Source: Pseudomonadota bacterium
Lineage (GTDB): Bacteria; Pseudomonadota; Gammaproteobacteria; Burkholderiales; Burkholderiaceae_C
Length of the DNA stretch: 64,000 nucleotides
Direction: 5' to 3'
NCBI GenBank assembly: GCA_021799355.1
Contig: JAJZAQ010000004.1
Span: forward strand, 1-64,000
The translations under genes and the position numbers were made by a program. The notes under the pieces are model-generated. The model did not search any database and was not told where the DNA came from. It worked only from the letters and a program-made list of their open reading frames with translations. The first letter of the stretch is position 1. Every line of letters begins with the position of its first letter. Positions 51,246 through 62,304 of this stretch are shown in pieces.

Positions 51246-52667
51246 ATGCTGCCACGCTACGTCGTTCTCGACCTGGAGACCACGGGAACCGACCCGGTTC
51301 ACGACCGCATCACCGAAATCGCCGCAATGCGGATCGAGGACGGCCGGGTGACGGCGACGTGGAGTCAGCTGATCAACCCGCAGCAGCGCATCCCGCCGTT
51401 CATCCAGCAGCTCACGGGCATCGACGATGCCATGGTCGCCGACGCACCGCGCTTCGGCGAGGTCCTTCCCCGCCTGCTCGAACTGCTCGACGGTGCCGTG
51501 CTCGTGGCGCATAACGTGCGCTTCGACCACGGCTTTCTCAAACAGTCCGCAGCACGCGAAGGCGTCGATCTGCGCGTCAAAACGCTGTGCACCGTGCGGC
51601 TGTCACGCAAGCTGTACCCGCAGCAGCGCAGCCACGGGCTCGACGCCATCATGCGCCGCCACGGCCTGCAGACCACCGCCCGCCACCGCGCCCTGGGCGA
51701 TGTGCAGCTCCTGCACGCCTGGCTGGGCGTCGCCCAGGCCGAGCACGGTGCCGACATCGTGGCGCAGGCGGCACGCGAGCTGATGCAGGGCAGCGCGAGC
51801 ACGCCGTCGCAGCTCGATACGCCGCTGGACTCCATCCCCGACACCCCGGGCGTGTACCTGTTCTATGGCGAACAGGACGCCGTTCTATATATCGGCAAAA
51901 GCGTGCGCCTGCGCAGCCGGGTGCTGTCGCACTTTCAGGCCGATTCCCGCAGCGCGCGCGAACTGCGCATCGCGCAGCAGGTGCGGCGCATCGACTGGAT
52001 CGAGACCGCCGGTGAGTTCGGCGCTCTGCTGCTCGAAGCGCGGCTGGTCAAGGCGCAGCAACCGCTGCACAACCGCCAGTTGCGCCGTGAACGCGGGCTC
52101 TGCGCCTGGCTCCTGGCGGAAGATCCCGCGGCCCGCCCGCTGTTGTCGCTCGCCCGCGCCGAGGCCTTCGAGCCGGCGCTGCTGCCGCGGCTGTTTGGCG
52201 TCTACCGCAGCCGGCGGCAGGCCGTCGAACACCTGCGGGAGCTGGCGCAGCGCCATGCCCTGTGTCCGCAGGCTTTGGGTCTGGAAGCCGGCAAGGGCCG
52301 CTGCTTCGCGCAGCAGATCGGGCGCTGCAACGGCGTGTGCTGCGGACTGGAAACGCCGCAACAGCACGCCGCCCGGCTGCAGCTGGCACTGGCAGCGCAT
52401 CGCCTGCGCATCTGGCCTTACCCCGGCCCGGTCGGCGTGCGCGAGCACGACGCGCGACGCGACCGCACCGACATCCACGTGTTCGACCACTGGCGGCATC
52501 TGGGCACGGCACGTTGCGACAGCGACGTCGACCAACTGCTCGATCAGGCGCGATCCGCCCCGGCGCAGGCCTTCGATCTCGACACCTACCGGCTGCTGCT
52601 GTCCGCGCTGATCGACGGCCGGCGCCCAGGGCTGGAGCTGATCCACTTCCCCCCGTCCCGGCGCTAG
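51246..52667 (+). CDS. DnaQ-like 3'-5' exonuclease fused to GIY-YIG (UvrC/Cho-like) nuclease
   Basis: YVVLDLETTGTDPVHDRITEIAAMRIEDG ... VAHNVRFDHGFL ... [17 protein letters not shown] (DEDDh Exo); then DSIPDTPGVYLFYGEQDAVLYIGKSVRLRSRVLSHF (GIY-YIG). Confidence 0.9.
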   Translation: MLPRYVVLDLETTGTDPVHDRITEIAAMRIEDGRVTATWSQLINPQQRIPPFIQQLTGIDDAMVADAPRFGEVLPRLLELLDGAVLVAHNVRFDHGFLKQSAAREGVDLRVKTLCTVRLSRKLYPQQRSHGLDAIMRRHGLQTTARHRALGDVQLLHAWLGVAQAEHGADIVAQAARELMQGSASTPSQLDTPLDSIPDTPGVYLFYGEQDAVLYIGKSVRLRSRVLSHFQADSRSARELRIAQQVRRIDWIETAGEFGALLLEARLVKAQQPLHNRQLRRERGLCAWLLAEDPAARPLLSLARAEAFEPALLPRLFGVYRSRRQAVEHLRELAQRHALCPQALGLEAGKGRCFAQQIGRCNGVCCGLETPQQHAARLQLALAAHRLRIWPYPGPVGVREHDARRDRTDIHVFDHWRHLGTARCDSDVDQLLDQARSAPAQAFDLDTYRLLLSALIDGRRPGLELIHFPPSRR

Positions 52668-52689
52668 ACGGGAGTGTCTCGCGGCGGGC

Positions 52690-53457
52690 TCACTCGACCA
52701 GTTTTTCCAGCCCGGTTTTGTCGAAATGCTCGGTGCGCAACGCCTCGGCGGGGCAGGCATCGGGCGGGCAGACGCCATGCTGCTCCAGCGCCCGCCATAG
52801 CAGCGCCACCTGGTGTTCGAGCTGCGCCGCGTGATCGATCAGGCCGAGAATGGCGCGCGACTGCGGATCGTCGCCGGTCTGCGTCACGGCATACGCCGAA
52901 AACCCCATGCGCGCCGCCGCCGCTTCGCGCTGCTGTTCGCTGTCCTTTTGGATGATGCGCGCCGGATTGCCCACCGCCGTCGCCCCGGCCGGAACGGCCT
53001 TGACCACCACGGCGTTCGAGCCGATGCGCGCGCCCTCGCCCACTGTAAACCCGCCCAGCACCTGCGCACCCGCGCCCACCACCACGCCGGCTTCCAGCGT
53101 CGGATGGCGCTTGGTGCCCTTGTAGAGCGACGTCCCGCCCAGCGTCACGCCCTGATAGATGGTGCAATCGTCGCCGATGACCGCGGTTTCGCCGATCACC
53201 ACCCCCATGCCGTGGTCGATGAACACCCGCCTGCCGATGGTCGCACCCGGGTGGATTTCGATCCCGGTGAGCCAGCGCCCCCAGTGCGAAATCCAGCGAC
53301 CCAGCCAATGCCAGCCCCGCGTCCAGCAGGCATGCGCCACACTGTGGAACAACAGCGCATGCAGGCCCGGGTAACAGGTGAGCACCTCCCAGGTCGAGCG
53401 CGCGGCGGGGTCGCGCTCCAAAATGATCTGGATGGTTTCTCGCAGGCGTTGCAGCAT
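52690..53457 (-). CDS. cysE: Serine O-acetyltransferase
   Basis: [77 protein letters not shown] hexapeptide repeats. Confidence 0.95.
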   Translation of the reverse strand: MLQRLRETIQIILERDPAARSTWEVLTCYPGLHALLFHSVAHACWTRGWHWLGRWISHWGRWLTGIEIHPGATIGRRVFIDHGMGVVIGETAVIGDDCTIYQGVTLGGTSLYKGTKRHPTLEAGVVVGAGAQVLGGFTVGEGARIGSNAVVVKAVPAGATAVGNPARIIQKDSEQQREAAAARMGFSAYAVTQTGDDPQSRAILGLIDHAAQLEHQVALLWRALEQHGVCPPDACPAEALRTEHFDKTGLEKLVE

Positions 53458-53530
53458 GGATCGAAGCAGCGAAAACGGGATGGGCAGTCCAGTGTATTCA
53501 AGCGCCGTGGTCTTTGCCGGGCGCACGGCA

Positions 53531-54313
53531 TCAGCGCGGCGGCACCTTGCGCAAAATCGCTGCACACACCCCGCGCAGAATCTGCACCTCTTCGCGGGTC
53601 AACGCGGCACGCGACGCCAGGCGGTGCAGGCGCGGCAACAGTTTGCGCGGTGCCTGCGGATCGAGCACCTCCAGCGCCAGCAAGGCCTGCTGCACATGGT
53701 CGATCAACCCCTGCACCTCGGCGGCCGTGGCTGCCGCCGGCAGTGGCGATGTCGCCGCCAGCGGGTGCAGACCGAGGGCCTTGCGCCATTCCCAGGCGAT
53801 GACCTGCACCGCCTGCGCCAGGTTCAGCGAGGTGTAGGCCGGATTGGCCGGGATGCTGAGCAACGCATCGCAGCGGTAGACGTCGGCATTGCTCAAGCCA
53901 TAGCGCTCGCTGCCGAACACGAAGGCCACGCGCCATTGCTGCTGCGCGCTGTGCTGCGCCAGTTCGGGCAGCCACTGCGGTGTGTGCAACGGCGGGCCGA
54001 AGTCGCGCACCCGTGCGGACAGGGCGATCACCCGGGAGCAGTCGCCCACCGCCTCGGGCAGGGTGTCGAACACCCGGGCAGCCCGCAGGACGTCTTCGGC
54101 ACCGCTGGCAAACGCCACGGTTTCCGGCTGGGCGAGCACGTCCGCGTGCCGCGGTGCGACCAGCCGCAACTGGCTGAACCCCATGTTTTTCATGGCCCGC
54201 GCCGCTGCGCCGACGTTGCCCGGATGGCTGGTTTGCACCAGCACGAACACCGTGTCGTCGGGCAGGGGCGACGGCGTCTGCGGCGCTGCGCCGATAAAAT
54301 CGGTCTGTTTCAT
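53531..54313 (-). CDS. trmJ: tRNA (cytidine/uridine-2'-O-)-methyltransferase, SpoU family
   Basis: [77 protein letters not shown]. Confidence 0.94.
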   Translation of the reverse strand: MKQTDFIGAAPQTPSPLPDDTVFVLVQTSHPGNVGAAARAMKNMGFSQLRLVAPRHADVLAQPETVAFASGAEDVLRAARVFDTLPEAVGDCSRVIALSARVRDFGPPLHTPQWLPELAQHSAQQQWRVAFVFGSERYGLSNADVYRCDALLSIPANPAYTSLNLAQAVQVIAWEWRKALGLHPLAATSPLPAAATAAEVQGLIDHVQQALLALEVLDPQAPRKLLPRLHRLASRAALTREEVQILRGVCAAILRKVPPR

Positions 54314-54372
54314 GTGTTCTTTGTCATTTTCCGCTCTTCCTGCGCCATTGTCGTTGCCGGCGCCCTGACACC

Positions 54373-55401
54373 ATGCACCCCATGCTCAACGTGGCCGTTC
54401 GCGCAGCGCGCGAAGCCGGCAAGATCATCAACCGCGCCAGTCTGGACATCGATCTGCTGCGGGTGGCGCAAAAAGCCGCCAACGACTTCGTCACCGAAGT
54501 CGATCGCGCCGCCGAGCAGGCCATCATCGACGTGCTGCTCAAGGCTTACCCGCAGCACGGCATCCTGGGCGAGGAAACGGGCAGCACCTTCGGACACACC
54601 GGTTCGGACTACCAGTGGATCATCGATCCGCTGGACGGCACGACCAATTTCATCCACGGCATGCCGGTCTATGCCGTGTCCATCGCCCTGGCGCACCGCG
54701 GCGTGGTGCAGCAGGCGGTGGTTTACGACCCGACGCGCGACGAGCTGTTCACCGCCAGCCGCGGCGCCGGCGCGTTTCTCAACAGCCGGCGTATCCGCGT
54801 GTCCAGCCGCATCCGGCTGGAAGACAGCCTGATCGGCACGGGATTTCCGTTTCGCCAGCACGATGATTTCGATACCTACCTGGAGATGTTCAAACGCGTC
54901 GCGCAGCGCTGTGTCGGCCTGCGTCGGCCGGGAGCTGCGGCCATCGACCTGGCCTACGTCGCCGCCGGGCGGTACGACGGCTTTTTTGAAACCGGCCTCA
55001 AACCCTGGGACATGTCTGCAGGCAGCCTGCTCATCACCGAGGCCGGCGGTCTGGTCGGCAATTTCGCCGGAGACGACGACTATCTGCGCAGCGGTGAAAT
55101 TCTCGCTGCCACGCCGCGGGTCTACGGCCAGCTCGTGGCCTTGTTGCAATCGTTTTCCACCAGCGCCAGCCGTACACAGGAGCACGACCCCGCCCCTGCC
55201 GCGGCGACAGCGGCCGAGCCACCGGCGCGCATCCTTCAGCCGGGCGTTGGCGAGCCGCATCCCGCGACCACGGTCCCGGCCGGGCGGCCCCACCCCAAAC
55301 CCGTGATGCGACGCATCAAGGCGAGCGACGTGGCCAAACCGCGGCAGCAGGCCAAATCGCTCCCACCAACGGTCTATAAACCCAGAAAACCCAAGGGTTG
55401 A
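54373..55401 (+). CDS. suhB: Inositol-1-monophosphatase family protein with low-complexity C-terminal extension
   Basis: [68 protein letters not shown]. Confidence 0.94.
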   Translation: MHPMLNVAVRAAREAGKIINRASLDIDLLRVAQKAANDFVTEVDRAAEQAIIDVLLKAYPQHGILGEETGSTFGHTGSDYQWIIDPLDGTTNFIHGMPVYAVSIALAHRGVVQQAVVYDPTRDELFTASRGAGAFLNSRRIRVSSRIRLEDSLIGTGFPFRQHDDFDTYLEMFKRVAQRCVGLRRPGAAAIDLAYVAAGRYDGFFETGLKPWDMSAGSLLITEAGGLVGNFAGDDDYLRSGEILAATPRVYGQLVALLQSFSTSASRTQEHDPAPAAATAAEPPARILQPGVGEPHPATTVPAGRPHPKPVMRRIKASDVAKPRQQAKSLPPTVYKPRKPKG

Positions 55402-55445
55402 TCAGTCAACGTATTGATTCCAAATGATTTTCTCCTGACACGGGC

Positions 55446-55469
55446 AAATTTGCTGCGACGCACAAATTT
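55446..55469. promoter_or_regulatory. Imperfect dyad upstream of the phasin promoter (AAATTTGCTGCGACGCACAAATTT)
   Basis: Inverted repeat; core TTGCTGCGACGCACAA matches the phaZ-upstream motif TTGTTGCGATGCACAA at 14/16 positions. Confidence 0.5.
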
Positions 55470-55472
55470 TTC

Positions 55473-55500
55473 TTGCAATTCGGCGGAGCGGCTCTACAAT
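55473..55500 (+). promoter_or_regulatory. sigma70 promoter for phasin gene (TTGCAA-N16-TACAAT)
   Basis: TTGCAA 55473-55478, TACAAT 55495-55500. Confidence 0.6.
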
Positions 55501-55505
55501 ATGTT

Positions 55506-55520
55506 TTGTGCAATGCACAA
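55506..55520. promoter_or_regulatory. Perfect dyad operator TTGTGCA-A-TGCACAA just downstream of phasin -10
   Basis: 7-bp perfect inverted repeat with one central base, 5 bp after the -10. Confidence 0.6.
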
Positions 55521-55618
55521 CGAACCTGTGCAGAGCGTCATCGGCATGACACCGTTGCGGGTTCACAATGCGTAGGCTGCCGCCGGCAGCCGCCCCCTTC
55601 CCCTTCAGGAGAGACATC

Positions 55619-56179
55619 ATGATGACCCCCGAGCAAATCGCCGCCGCACAGAAGGCCCAACTCGAAACACTGTTCAGCCTGGCCAGCAAGTCCATGGACA
55701 ACATGGAAAAACTCATCGACCTGAACCTGCAGGCGATGAAGACTTCGCTGCAGGAAAGCGCCGATCACACCATGGCGCTGATGTCCGTCAAGGATCTGCA
55801 GGAACTGACCAGCCTGCAATCGGGCTGGATGCAGCCGATGGCGGAAAAAATGCTGTCGTACTCGCGCCACGCCTACGAAATCCTGTCCGGCGCGCAGGCC
55901 GAACTGGCCAAGACGGCAGAAAGCCAGATCGCCGAAACCCACAAAAAATTCATGGACATGGCAGAGACCGCGGCGAAAAACGCCCCCGCCGGCACGGAAA
56001 CTGCCGTGGCGATGATGAAAAGCGCGATGAACGCCGCCAACAACGCCTACGACTCGGTGCAAAAAGTGACCAAGCAGGCGGCTGAAGCGGTCGAAGCCAA
56101 TCTGAACGCGGTGACCAGCACGGCGCTCAAAGCCGCGCAGTCCACTCGCAGCACCGCCACCAAGCGCGCCGCAGCCTGA
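55619..56179 (+). CDS. phaP: Phasin family protein
   Basis: MMTPEQIAAAQKAQLETLFSLASKSMDNMEKLIDLNLQAMKTSLQESADHTMALMSVKDLQELTSLQ; alanine-rich C-terminus. Confidence 0.94.
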   Translation: MMTPEQIAAAQKAQLETLFSLASKSMDNMEKLIDLNLQAMKTSLQESADHTMALMSVKDLQELTSLQSGWMQPMAEKMLSYSRHAYEILSGAQAELAKTAESQIAETHKKFMDMAETAAKNAPAGTETAVAMMKSAMNAANNAYDSVQKVTKQAAEAVEANLNAVTSTALKAAQSTRSTATKRAAA

Positions 56180-56329
56180 TCCTCTCCCCCGCGCTGCTGC
56201 GGCCTGCTGCCGCTGGATCAACGGTCTGTCAACAAACACGCGGCAGCAGCGTTGAATGGCTACAGGCCTGCGCCATGTGGCGCAATCGGCCTTCCAGTTG
56301 TCTCCTCGGTACCCCAAAGGTACCTTTCC

Positions 56330-56355
56330 AGCCGGTCAGCGACCGGCTTTTTTTT
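56330..56355 (+). terminator. Rho-independent terminator downstream of the phasin gene
   Basis: AGCCGGTC-AGC-GACCGGCT followed by a long T-run. Confidence 0.93.
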
Positions 56356-56361
56356 GCCCGT

Positions 56362-57375
56362 TCACTGCGCCTGCAGGCGCATCTGGCGATCGAGTTCGCC
56401 GAGCAGCGCACCCAGCAGCTCAATGGTCGGCATGGGCAGCCGGGCGCGGCGTGCCAGTTCCAGCGGGGCGTGCAGCAGCGCGCCGATTTCCAGTGGTCTG
56501 CCCCGCTCCAGGTCCTGCAACGTGGAAATCTTCACCGCGCCGATGCCGCGGGCGATGTCCAGCCGCTGTTCGATACTCACCAGCGGGTCGCAGTCGTAGG
56601 CGCGCGCCAGTTGCATGATTTCGGCCATGCCGGCGCGGATCAGGGCGATCAGCTCGGGATTGGCGCAGATCGCATCCATGCGCGCCCGGGTCAGCGCGGC
56701 CACCGGGTTGAACGTGGCGTTGCCCACGAGTTTCATCCAGATGGCATCGCGGATGCGCGCAGTGGCCTGCGGCTCGCAGCCCGCCTGGCTGAACAGCTCG
56801 ACCAGCGCCTGCACTCGCTGGCTGACGGTGTGCGACGGCTCACCCAGCACATAGCGGTACTGGCCGTTGCCGCGGATCAGCCCTGGTTCGACGACCTCGG
56901 CACTGGCATGGACCACGCAACCGACGAGATGCGACGGATCGACCGCGGCGAGCAAGCGCCCCGCGGGGTCGACGCTGTCCACGTGCATCCAGCCTCCCGC
57001 GGCGTCCTGCGCATAGGGGGTCGAATCGCCGTAGAAATACCACCACGGAATGCCGTTGAGCGCGGCCAGCACCACCGTGTCGGGGCGCAAGACGGCGTCC
57101 AGCCGGGGCAGCACCGTATCGAGCTGATGAGCCTTGACGGCGAGGATGACCACGTCCTGCGGGCCGAAATCGGCGGGATCGTCGCCGGCGCGAACCTGCA
57201 CGCACAGCCGCTCGGCAGGATCGTCCAGACAAAGCCCGCGCTGGCCGATGGCGTGCAGATGCGCGCCGCGCGCCACGACAGCGACCTCATGCCCGGCCGC
57301 GGCCAGTTTCACCGCCATGCTGCCACCGACCGCGCCGGCGCCAACCACCAGAATCTTGCCCCGCTGCCACGACAT
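56362..57375 (-). CDS. 2-dehydropantoate 2-reductase (ApbA/PanE family)
   Basis: ILVVGAGAVGGSMAVKLAAAGHEVAVVARG; LAVKAHQLDTVL-like block; KLVGNATFNPVAALTRA. Confidence 0.92.
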   Translation of the reverse strand: MSWQRGKILVVGAGAVGGSMAVKLAAAGHEVAVVARGAHLHAIGQRGLCLDDPAERLCVQVRAGDDPADFGPQDVVILAVKAHQLDTVLPRLDAVLRPDTVVLAALNGIPWWYFYGDSTPYAQDAAGGWMHVDSVDPAGRLLAAVDPSHLVGCVVHASAEVVEPGLIRGNGQYRYVLGEPSHTVSQRVQALVELFSQAGCEPQATARIRDAIWMKLVGNATFNPVAALTRARMDAICANPELIALIRAGMAEIMQLARAYDCDPLVSIEQRLDIARGIGAVKISTLQDLERGRPLEIGALLHAPLELARRARLPMPTIELLGALLGELDRQMRLQAQ

Positions 57376-57423
57376 TCCCGTCCTCTCCCCTCACCGCCGC
57401 GCCACACCGACAAGCACAATACC

Positions 57424-59520
57424 ATGCCCATGCTCGCTCCGCGCCAGATCCTCGTCGTCGTGCACAGCCGCTACTTCACCAGCGGCCTGGTGTCAGCCAT
57501 CGGCGTGGCGCTGCTGGCGCTGGGCACGGCGGCGCTGGCTGGGCTGGGTGCGGCGATCGCTCTGGGCAGCGGCGCTTTGACGGTCTGTTTTGCCGACAAC
57601 CCGGCACCCACCCGGGTCAAGCGCGTCGAACTGCTGTTCACCAGTGCCGCCAGCACGGCGGCGTTCGCCTTGGTCAGCGCCAGCCAGTGGTGGCCGCCGG
57701 TGCAGATCGTGCTCATTCCCCTGCTGGGGTTTTGCAGCGGCCTCATCGCCGTCTGGGGCAAGCGCGCCCAGGCGATGAGCTTCAGCGTGCTGTTCATTTC
57801 GGTCATCACGCTGGGTGCCCCTGCCCCACCCGGGCTCTGGCCGCTTGTCGCCACCGTCGCCCAGTTTTTACTCGGCGCCTTGCTCTACACCGCATACGCG
57901 CTGCTCCTTGCGCACTGGCTGCGGCGGCGCACCAAGCGCCAGGCATTGGCCGAGTTGCTGATGCAGCTCGGCGAATTCGCCCACGGACTGGCGGCCAACC
58001 TGACGGCGCAGCACGGCACGATGGATGGCACCGTGGCGCAGATCACCGCCCTCAACGACACGCTGCAAAACACCCGCGACATCGTGCTGCGCGACGTACA
58101 CGACAATGCCGACCGCGCACTGGCGGCACGTCTGCTGCTGTTGCTGGAGGTCAACGAGGCGCTGCTCGCCAGCCAGACCGACGCCGACCTGATCCTGCAG
58201 CAATTCGACGCCACCCCCGTGCCCGACGCCCTGCGGCAGTGGTTGCAGCGCATCGCCGCGGCACTCGACCAGCGTGCCGATGCCCTGCTGCGCGGTACGG
58301 CGGCACAAACCCTGCCCGCGCGCCTGCCCTGCGCCGAGGTCATCGACCATGCCCTGCAGACGTTGCGCCCCAGCCAGCACAGCACGGCATTCGACCAGGC
58401 ACGCATGGCGCTGCGCGCCAGCGCCGACAAACTCCAGCGCATCACCACCCTGCTGGCGCAGCTGCCACAGTCCGCGGCGACCGGGCAGCCCGACGTGCTG
58501 CGCGGCATCGACCTGCACGCCTTCCTCAGTCCGTTGCGCTACGACCCCCGGTTGCTGTGGCACTCGCTGCGCTGGGAATCACCGATCTTGCGCTACGCCA
58601 TCCGCCTGGCCCTAGCCATGCTGGCGGCGGAATTGCTGCTGCGCGTGTTGCCCTACCATCCGCACGACGACTGGGTGCTGCTGACCATTGGCGTGATCTT
58701 GCGCCCGAATTACAGCGTCACCCGCCAGCGCATCAAAGACCGCGTGCTGGGCACGCTGCTGGGCTGCGTACTGGTGGCCGCGCTGCTGTCGGCACACCCG
58801 CCGCTGGCGGTCATCACCGCAGCAGTGTTCGTCTCGCTGGCGCTGGCGCGGACCTTCATCACCCTCAATTACCGCTTCACCGCGCTGTTTGCCAGCGTCA
58901 ACGCCCTGTTGTTGGTGTCGCTGCTCGAACCCGGCAGCTCGTTCCTCGTCACCCTGCGGTTGCAGGACACCCTGCTCGGCGCGGCGCTGGCCTGGGTGTT
59001 CAGCTTCGTCCTGCCGCGTTGGGAAGCCGACGACCTGCGCCGTCAGGTGCAGGCGCTGCTGCACGCCCTGCTCGGCTACGCCCAGGCCGTGCTCGAACCG
59101 CAGCGGGTGAGCGACCTGAACTACCGGCGCGAGCGCAAACGCATCCAGGATGCGCTGGCCGCGGCAGCCGGGCTGTATGCGCGCATGCGCGAGGAGCCGC
59201 GCCAGCACCAGCGCATGACTGCCGAGCTCGCCGCCTGCATAGCCCACAGCGACATCCTCAGCGCCCATCTGGCGACGCTGCGCGTGCTGCGCGCGCAGCA
59301 CGGCGACCGCCCGCCAGACCCGGTGCAACAGCAACGGCTGCGTCGCTGCCTGGACGTGCTGCAGACCTGCCTGTCGCCGCAGGCCGCCGCGCCCTGCACC
59401 GCCCCGGCCGCGCAGGACGCAGCCGACACCGCGACCGAGCGCCGGCTGCAGGAGATCGAGACCGAGGCCCGCGCCATCGCCCGCCTGTCGCGGCAGATCC
59501 TTTCTCCCCCGCCCACCTAA
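57424..59520 (+). CDS. FUSC/YccS-family membrane protein (putative efflux)
   Basis: Two sets of TM bundles; [61 protein letters not shown]; ~698 aa. Confidence 0.9.
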   Translation: MPMLAPRQILVVVHSRYFTSGLVSAIGVALLALGTAALAGLGAAIALGSGALTVCFADNPAPTRVKRVELLFTSAASTAAFALVSASQWWPPVQIVLIPLLGFCSGLIAVWGKRAQAMSFSVLFISVITLGAPAPPGLWPLVATVAQFLLGALLYTAYALLLAHWLRRRTKRQALAELLMQLGEFAHGLAANLTAQHGTMDGTVAQITALNDTLQNTRDIVLRDVHDNADRALAARLLLLLEVNEALLASQTDADLILQQFDATPVPDALRQWLQRIAAALDQRADALLRGTAAQTLPARLPCAEVIDHALQTLRPSQHSTAFDQARMALRASADKLQRITTLLAQLPQSAATGQPDVLRGIDLHAFLSPLRYDPRLLWHSLRWESPILRYAIRLALAMLAAELLLRVLPYHPHDDWVLLTIGVILRPNYSVTRQRIKDRVLGTLLGCVLVAALLSAHPPLAVITAAVFVSLALARTFITLNYRFTALFASVNALLLVSLLEPGSSFLVTLRLQDTLLGAALAWVFSFVLPRWEADDLRRQVQALLHALLGYAQAVLEPQRVSDLNYRRERKRIQDALAAAAGLYARMREEPRQHQRMTAELAACIAHSDILSAHLATLRVLRAQHGDRPPDPVQQQRLRRCLDVLQTCLSPQAAAPCTAPAAQDAADTATERRLQEIETEARAIARLSRQILSPPPT

Positions 59521-59590
59521 AATGGCGGTTTGCCTGGCCGCAGCCGCTAGTTTGCCGCAGCGGGCGGGCCGTCTGTTCCCTGCACCGACC

Positions 59591-61729
59591 ATGACTTCCA
59601 AGCGCCGCCTGTTCGTCACCACCGCCCTGCCTTACGCCAACGGTCCGTTTCACATCGGCCACATCATGGAATACATCCAGGCCGACACCTGGGTGCGGTA
59701 CCAGCGCATGCAGGGCAACGAGGTGCATTTCGTCGGCGCCGACGATGCGCACGGCGCACCGATCATGATCGCCGCCGAGAAGGCCGGCAAGACGCCGCAG
59801 CAGTTCGTCGCCGACATCGCCGCAGGTCGCGCGCAGTACTTCGACGGCTTTCACATCCGCTTCGACAACTGGCACAACACCGACGGCCCGGAGAACCACC
59901 AGCTGGCGCAGGACATTTACCGCGCGCTGCGCAAAAACGGCCTGATCGCGGTCCGCGACATCGAGCAGTTCTTCGACCCGGTCAAGGGCATGTTCCTGCC
60001 GGACCGCTACATCAAAGGCCAATGCCCGAAATGCGGCGCTGCCGACCAGTACGGCGACGCCTGCGAGGTCTGCGGCGCGGTGTATTCCCCCACCGAACTC
60101 AAGCAGCCGTATTCGGCGCTGTCCGGCGCCACACCCGAACTGCGCAAAAGCGAGCACTATTTTTTCCAGCTGTCTTCGCCGCGCTGCGCGCAGTTCCTGC
60201 GCGACTGGACCGCCGGGGTCAACGCCCGCGGTGTGCCCCGGCTGCAAACCGAAGTGCTCAACAAGGTGCGCGAGTGGCTGGCCACCGACGACAGCGGCAG
60301 CGGCGGGCTGGCCGACTGGGATATTTCGCGTGATGCACCGTACTTCGGCATCGAAATTCCCGACGCTCCCGGCAAGTATTTCTACGTCTGGCTCGACGCG
60401 CCCATCGGCTATCTTGCCAGCCTGAAAAACCACTTCGACAAAGGCCAGGCGGCGCAGCACTGGCACCTGCCGTCGCGCACGACGCAGAGCTTCGACGAAT
60501 TCGTCGCCGACCCCGCGGTCGAACAGGTGCATTTCATCGGCAAGGACATCGTCTATTTCCACACCCTGTTCTGGCCGGCCACGCTGCATTTTTCCGGACG
60601 CAAAACGCCCAGCCAGATCAACGTCCACGGCTTCGTCACCGTCGGCGGCGAAAAAATGAGCAAAAGCCGCGGTACCGGCATCTCCCCGCTGAAATACCTC
60701 GACCTCGGTCTCAACCCGGAATGGCTGCGTTACTACCTTGCCGCCAAGCTGACCGCCCGCGTCGAGGATGTGGACTTCACCCCGGAGGACTTCGTCGCCC
60801 GGGTCAACGCCGATCTCATCGGCAAATACGTCAACATCGCCAGCCGGGCGGCCAAATTCATCAGCCAGTTTTTCGACGGCAGGCTGGGCTACGCCGCGCC
60901 GACCACCGATCTGTACGATGCCGCGCGCGCGCTGGCCGACGACGTGGCCGCCGCCTACGAGGGCCGCGAGTATGCCCGCGCGCTGCGCGACATCATGGCG
61001 CATGCCGACCGCATCAACACCGCGTTCGACGCCGCCCAGCCCTGGGTGCTGGCCAAGGACGACGCCCGCCGCGCCGAACTGCAGGACGTCTGCTCGCGCG
61101 CGCTGGCCGGCTTCTGGCTGCTGTCCGTCATGCTCTGCCCGGTGCTGCCGGCGCTGACCACGCGCGTGGCGCGCGAACTGTTCGGTCTGGAGCGCGATTT
61201 CGTCTGGAGCGACGCCACCGAGCTGCCCCAACACGTCGCGCCGTATCGACACCTGATGCAGCGCATCGACCCCAAACAGCTCGACAAACTTTTCGAACCC
61301 GACGCCACGGCCCCCACCGCCGACGCCCAAGCCATGACCAGCCCCGCAGCCGGCCCCGCCTCCTCCTCAGACTTCATCAGCATCGACGACTTTGCCAAAA
61401 TCGACCTGCGCGTTGCCCGCATCGCCCACGCCGAGGCCGTCGCCGGATCGACCAAGCTGCTGCGCCTGACGCTGGACGTGGGAGAAACCACCGCCGACGG
61501 CGTTCCCCGGCTGCGCAATGTGTTTTCCGGCATCGCCAGCGCCTACCGCCCGGAAGACCTCGTCGGCAAGCTCACCGTGATGGTAGCCAATCTGGCACCG
61601 CGCAAAATGAAATTCGGCCTCAGCGAAGGTATGGTGCTGGCCGCCAGCAGCGCCGACGAGCAGGCCGAACCGGGCTTGTACCTTCTCGAACCGCACACCG
61701 GAGCGAAACCCGGGATGCGGGTGCGCTGA
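59591..61729 (+). CDS. metG: Methionyl-tRNA synthetase with C-terminal tRNA-binding (EMAP/Trbp111) domain
   Basis: [28 protein letters not shown] (HIGH), [18 protein letters not shown] zinc, [13 protein letters not shown] (KMSKS), [15 protein letters not shown]-domain. Confidence 0.97.
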   Translation: MTSKRRLFVTTALPYANGPFHIGHIMEYIQADTWVRYQRMQGNEVHFVGADDAHGAPIMIAAEKAGKTPQQFVADIAAGRAQYFDGFHIRFDNWHNTDGPENHQLAQDIYRALRKNGLIAVRDIEQFFDPVKGMFLPDRYIKGQCPKCGAADQYGDACEVCGAVYSPTELKQPYSALSGATPELRKSEHYFFQLSSPRCAQFLRDWTAGVNARGVPRLQTEVLNKVREWLATDDSGSGGLADWDISRDAPYFGIEIPDAPGKYFYVWLDAPIGYLASLKNHFDKGQAAQHWHLPSRTTQSFDEFVADPAVEQVHFIGKDIVYFHTLFWPATLHFSGRKTPSQINVHGFVTVGGEKMSKSRGTGISPLKYLDLGLNPEWLRYYLAAKLTARVEDVDFTPEDFVARVNADLIGKYVNIASRAAKFISQFFDGRLGYAAPTTDLYDAARALADDVAAAYEGREYARALRDIMAHADRINTAFDAAQPWVLAKDDARRAELQDVCSRALAGFWLLSVMLCPVLPALTTRVARELFGLERDFVWSDATELPQHVAPYRHLMQRIDPKQLDKLFEPDATAPTADAQAMTSPAAGPASSSDFISIDDFAKIDLRVARIAHAEAVAGSTKLLRLTLDVGETTADGVPRLRNVFSGIASAYRPEDLVGKLTVMVANLAPRKMKFGLSEGMVLAASSADEQAEPGLYLLEPHTGAKPGMRVR

Positions 61730-61757
61730 GCCGTCACCTCCTCGTCGATCAAACCGC

Positions 61758-62273
61758 ATGAAACGTCTCGAACACGGTCTGGAAACGCTCATTTTCAGCA
61801 GCCGCTGGCTGCTCGCCCCGTTTTACCTCGGACTGGTCCTGGGCATCGTGCTGTTGCTGGTGAAATTCGTCAAAACCTTCATCAGCGCGGTCTCGGTGGT
61901 GTTTTCCGGCAGCGGCGGCGAAGCCATGCTCGCGATTTTGTCGCTGGTGGACATCGCGCTCGTGGCCAACCTGCTGCTCATCATCATTTTTGCCGGGTAC
62001 GAAAACTTCGTGTCCAAAATCGACACTGCCGACCACGAAGACCGCCCGGGCTGGATGGGGCACGTCACCTTCTCCGACCTCAAGCTCAAACTCATCGGCT
62101 CCATCGTCGCCATTTCCGCCATCGAACTGCTCAAATACTTCGTCGATGTGCGCGTGGCCAACCGTGACGACATGCTCTGGGCGATCATCATCCACGTCGT
62201 GCTGGTGTTTTCCGGCGTGATGTTCGCCTTGATGGACCGGCTCTCCGGCATCAAGGCCGATAGTCACGAATAG
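61758..62273 (+). CDS. YqhA family (TIGR00645) inner-membrane protein
   Basis: LETLIFSSRWLLAPFYLGLVLGIVLLLVKFVKTF ... VALVANLLLIIIFAGYENFVSKID-like block ... DRPGWMGHVTFSDLKLKLIGSIVAISAIELLK. Confidence 0.93.
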   Translation: MKRLEHGLETLIFSSRWLLAPFYLGLVLGIVLLLVKFVKTFISAVSVVFSGSGGEAMLAILSLVDIALVANLLLIIIFAGYENFVSKIDTADHEDRPGWMGHVTFSDLKLKLIGSIVAISAIELLKYFVDVRVANRDDMLWAIIIHVVLVFSGVMFALMDRLSGIKADSHE

Positions 62274-62304
62274 GCCGGCGCCGCGCGTATTTTCAGGAGG
62301 CAAC

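Noticed and set aside
59258-61330. 690-aa reverse-strand ORF over metG
   Set aside because: Antisense shadow of methionyl-tRNA synthetase.
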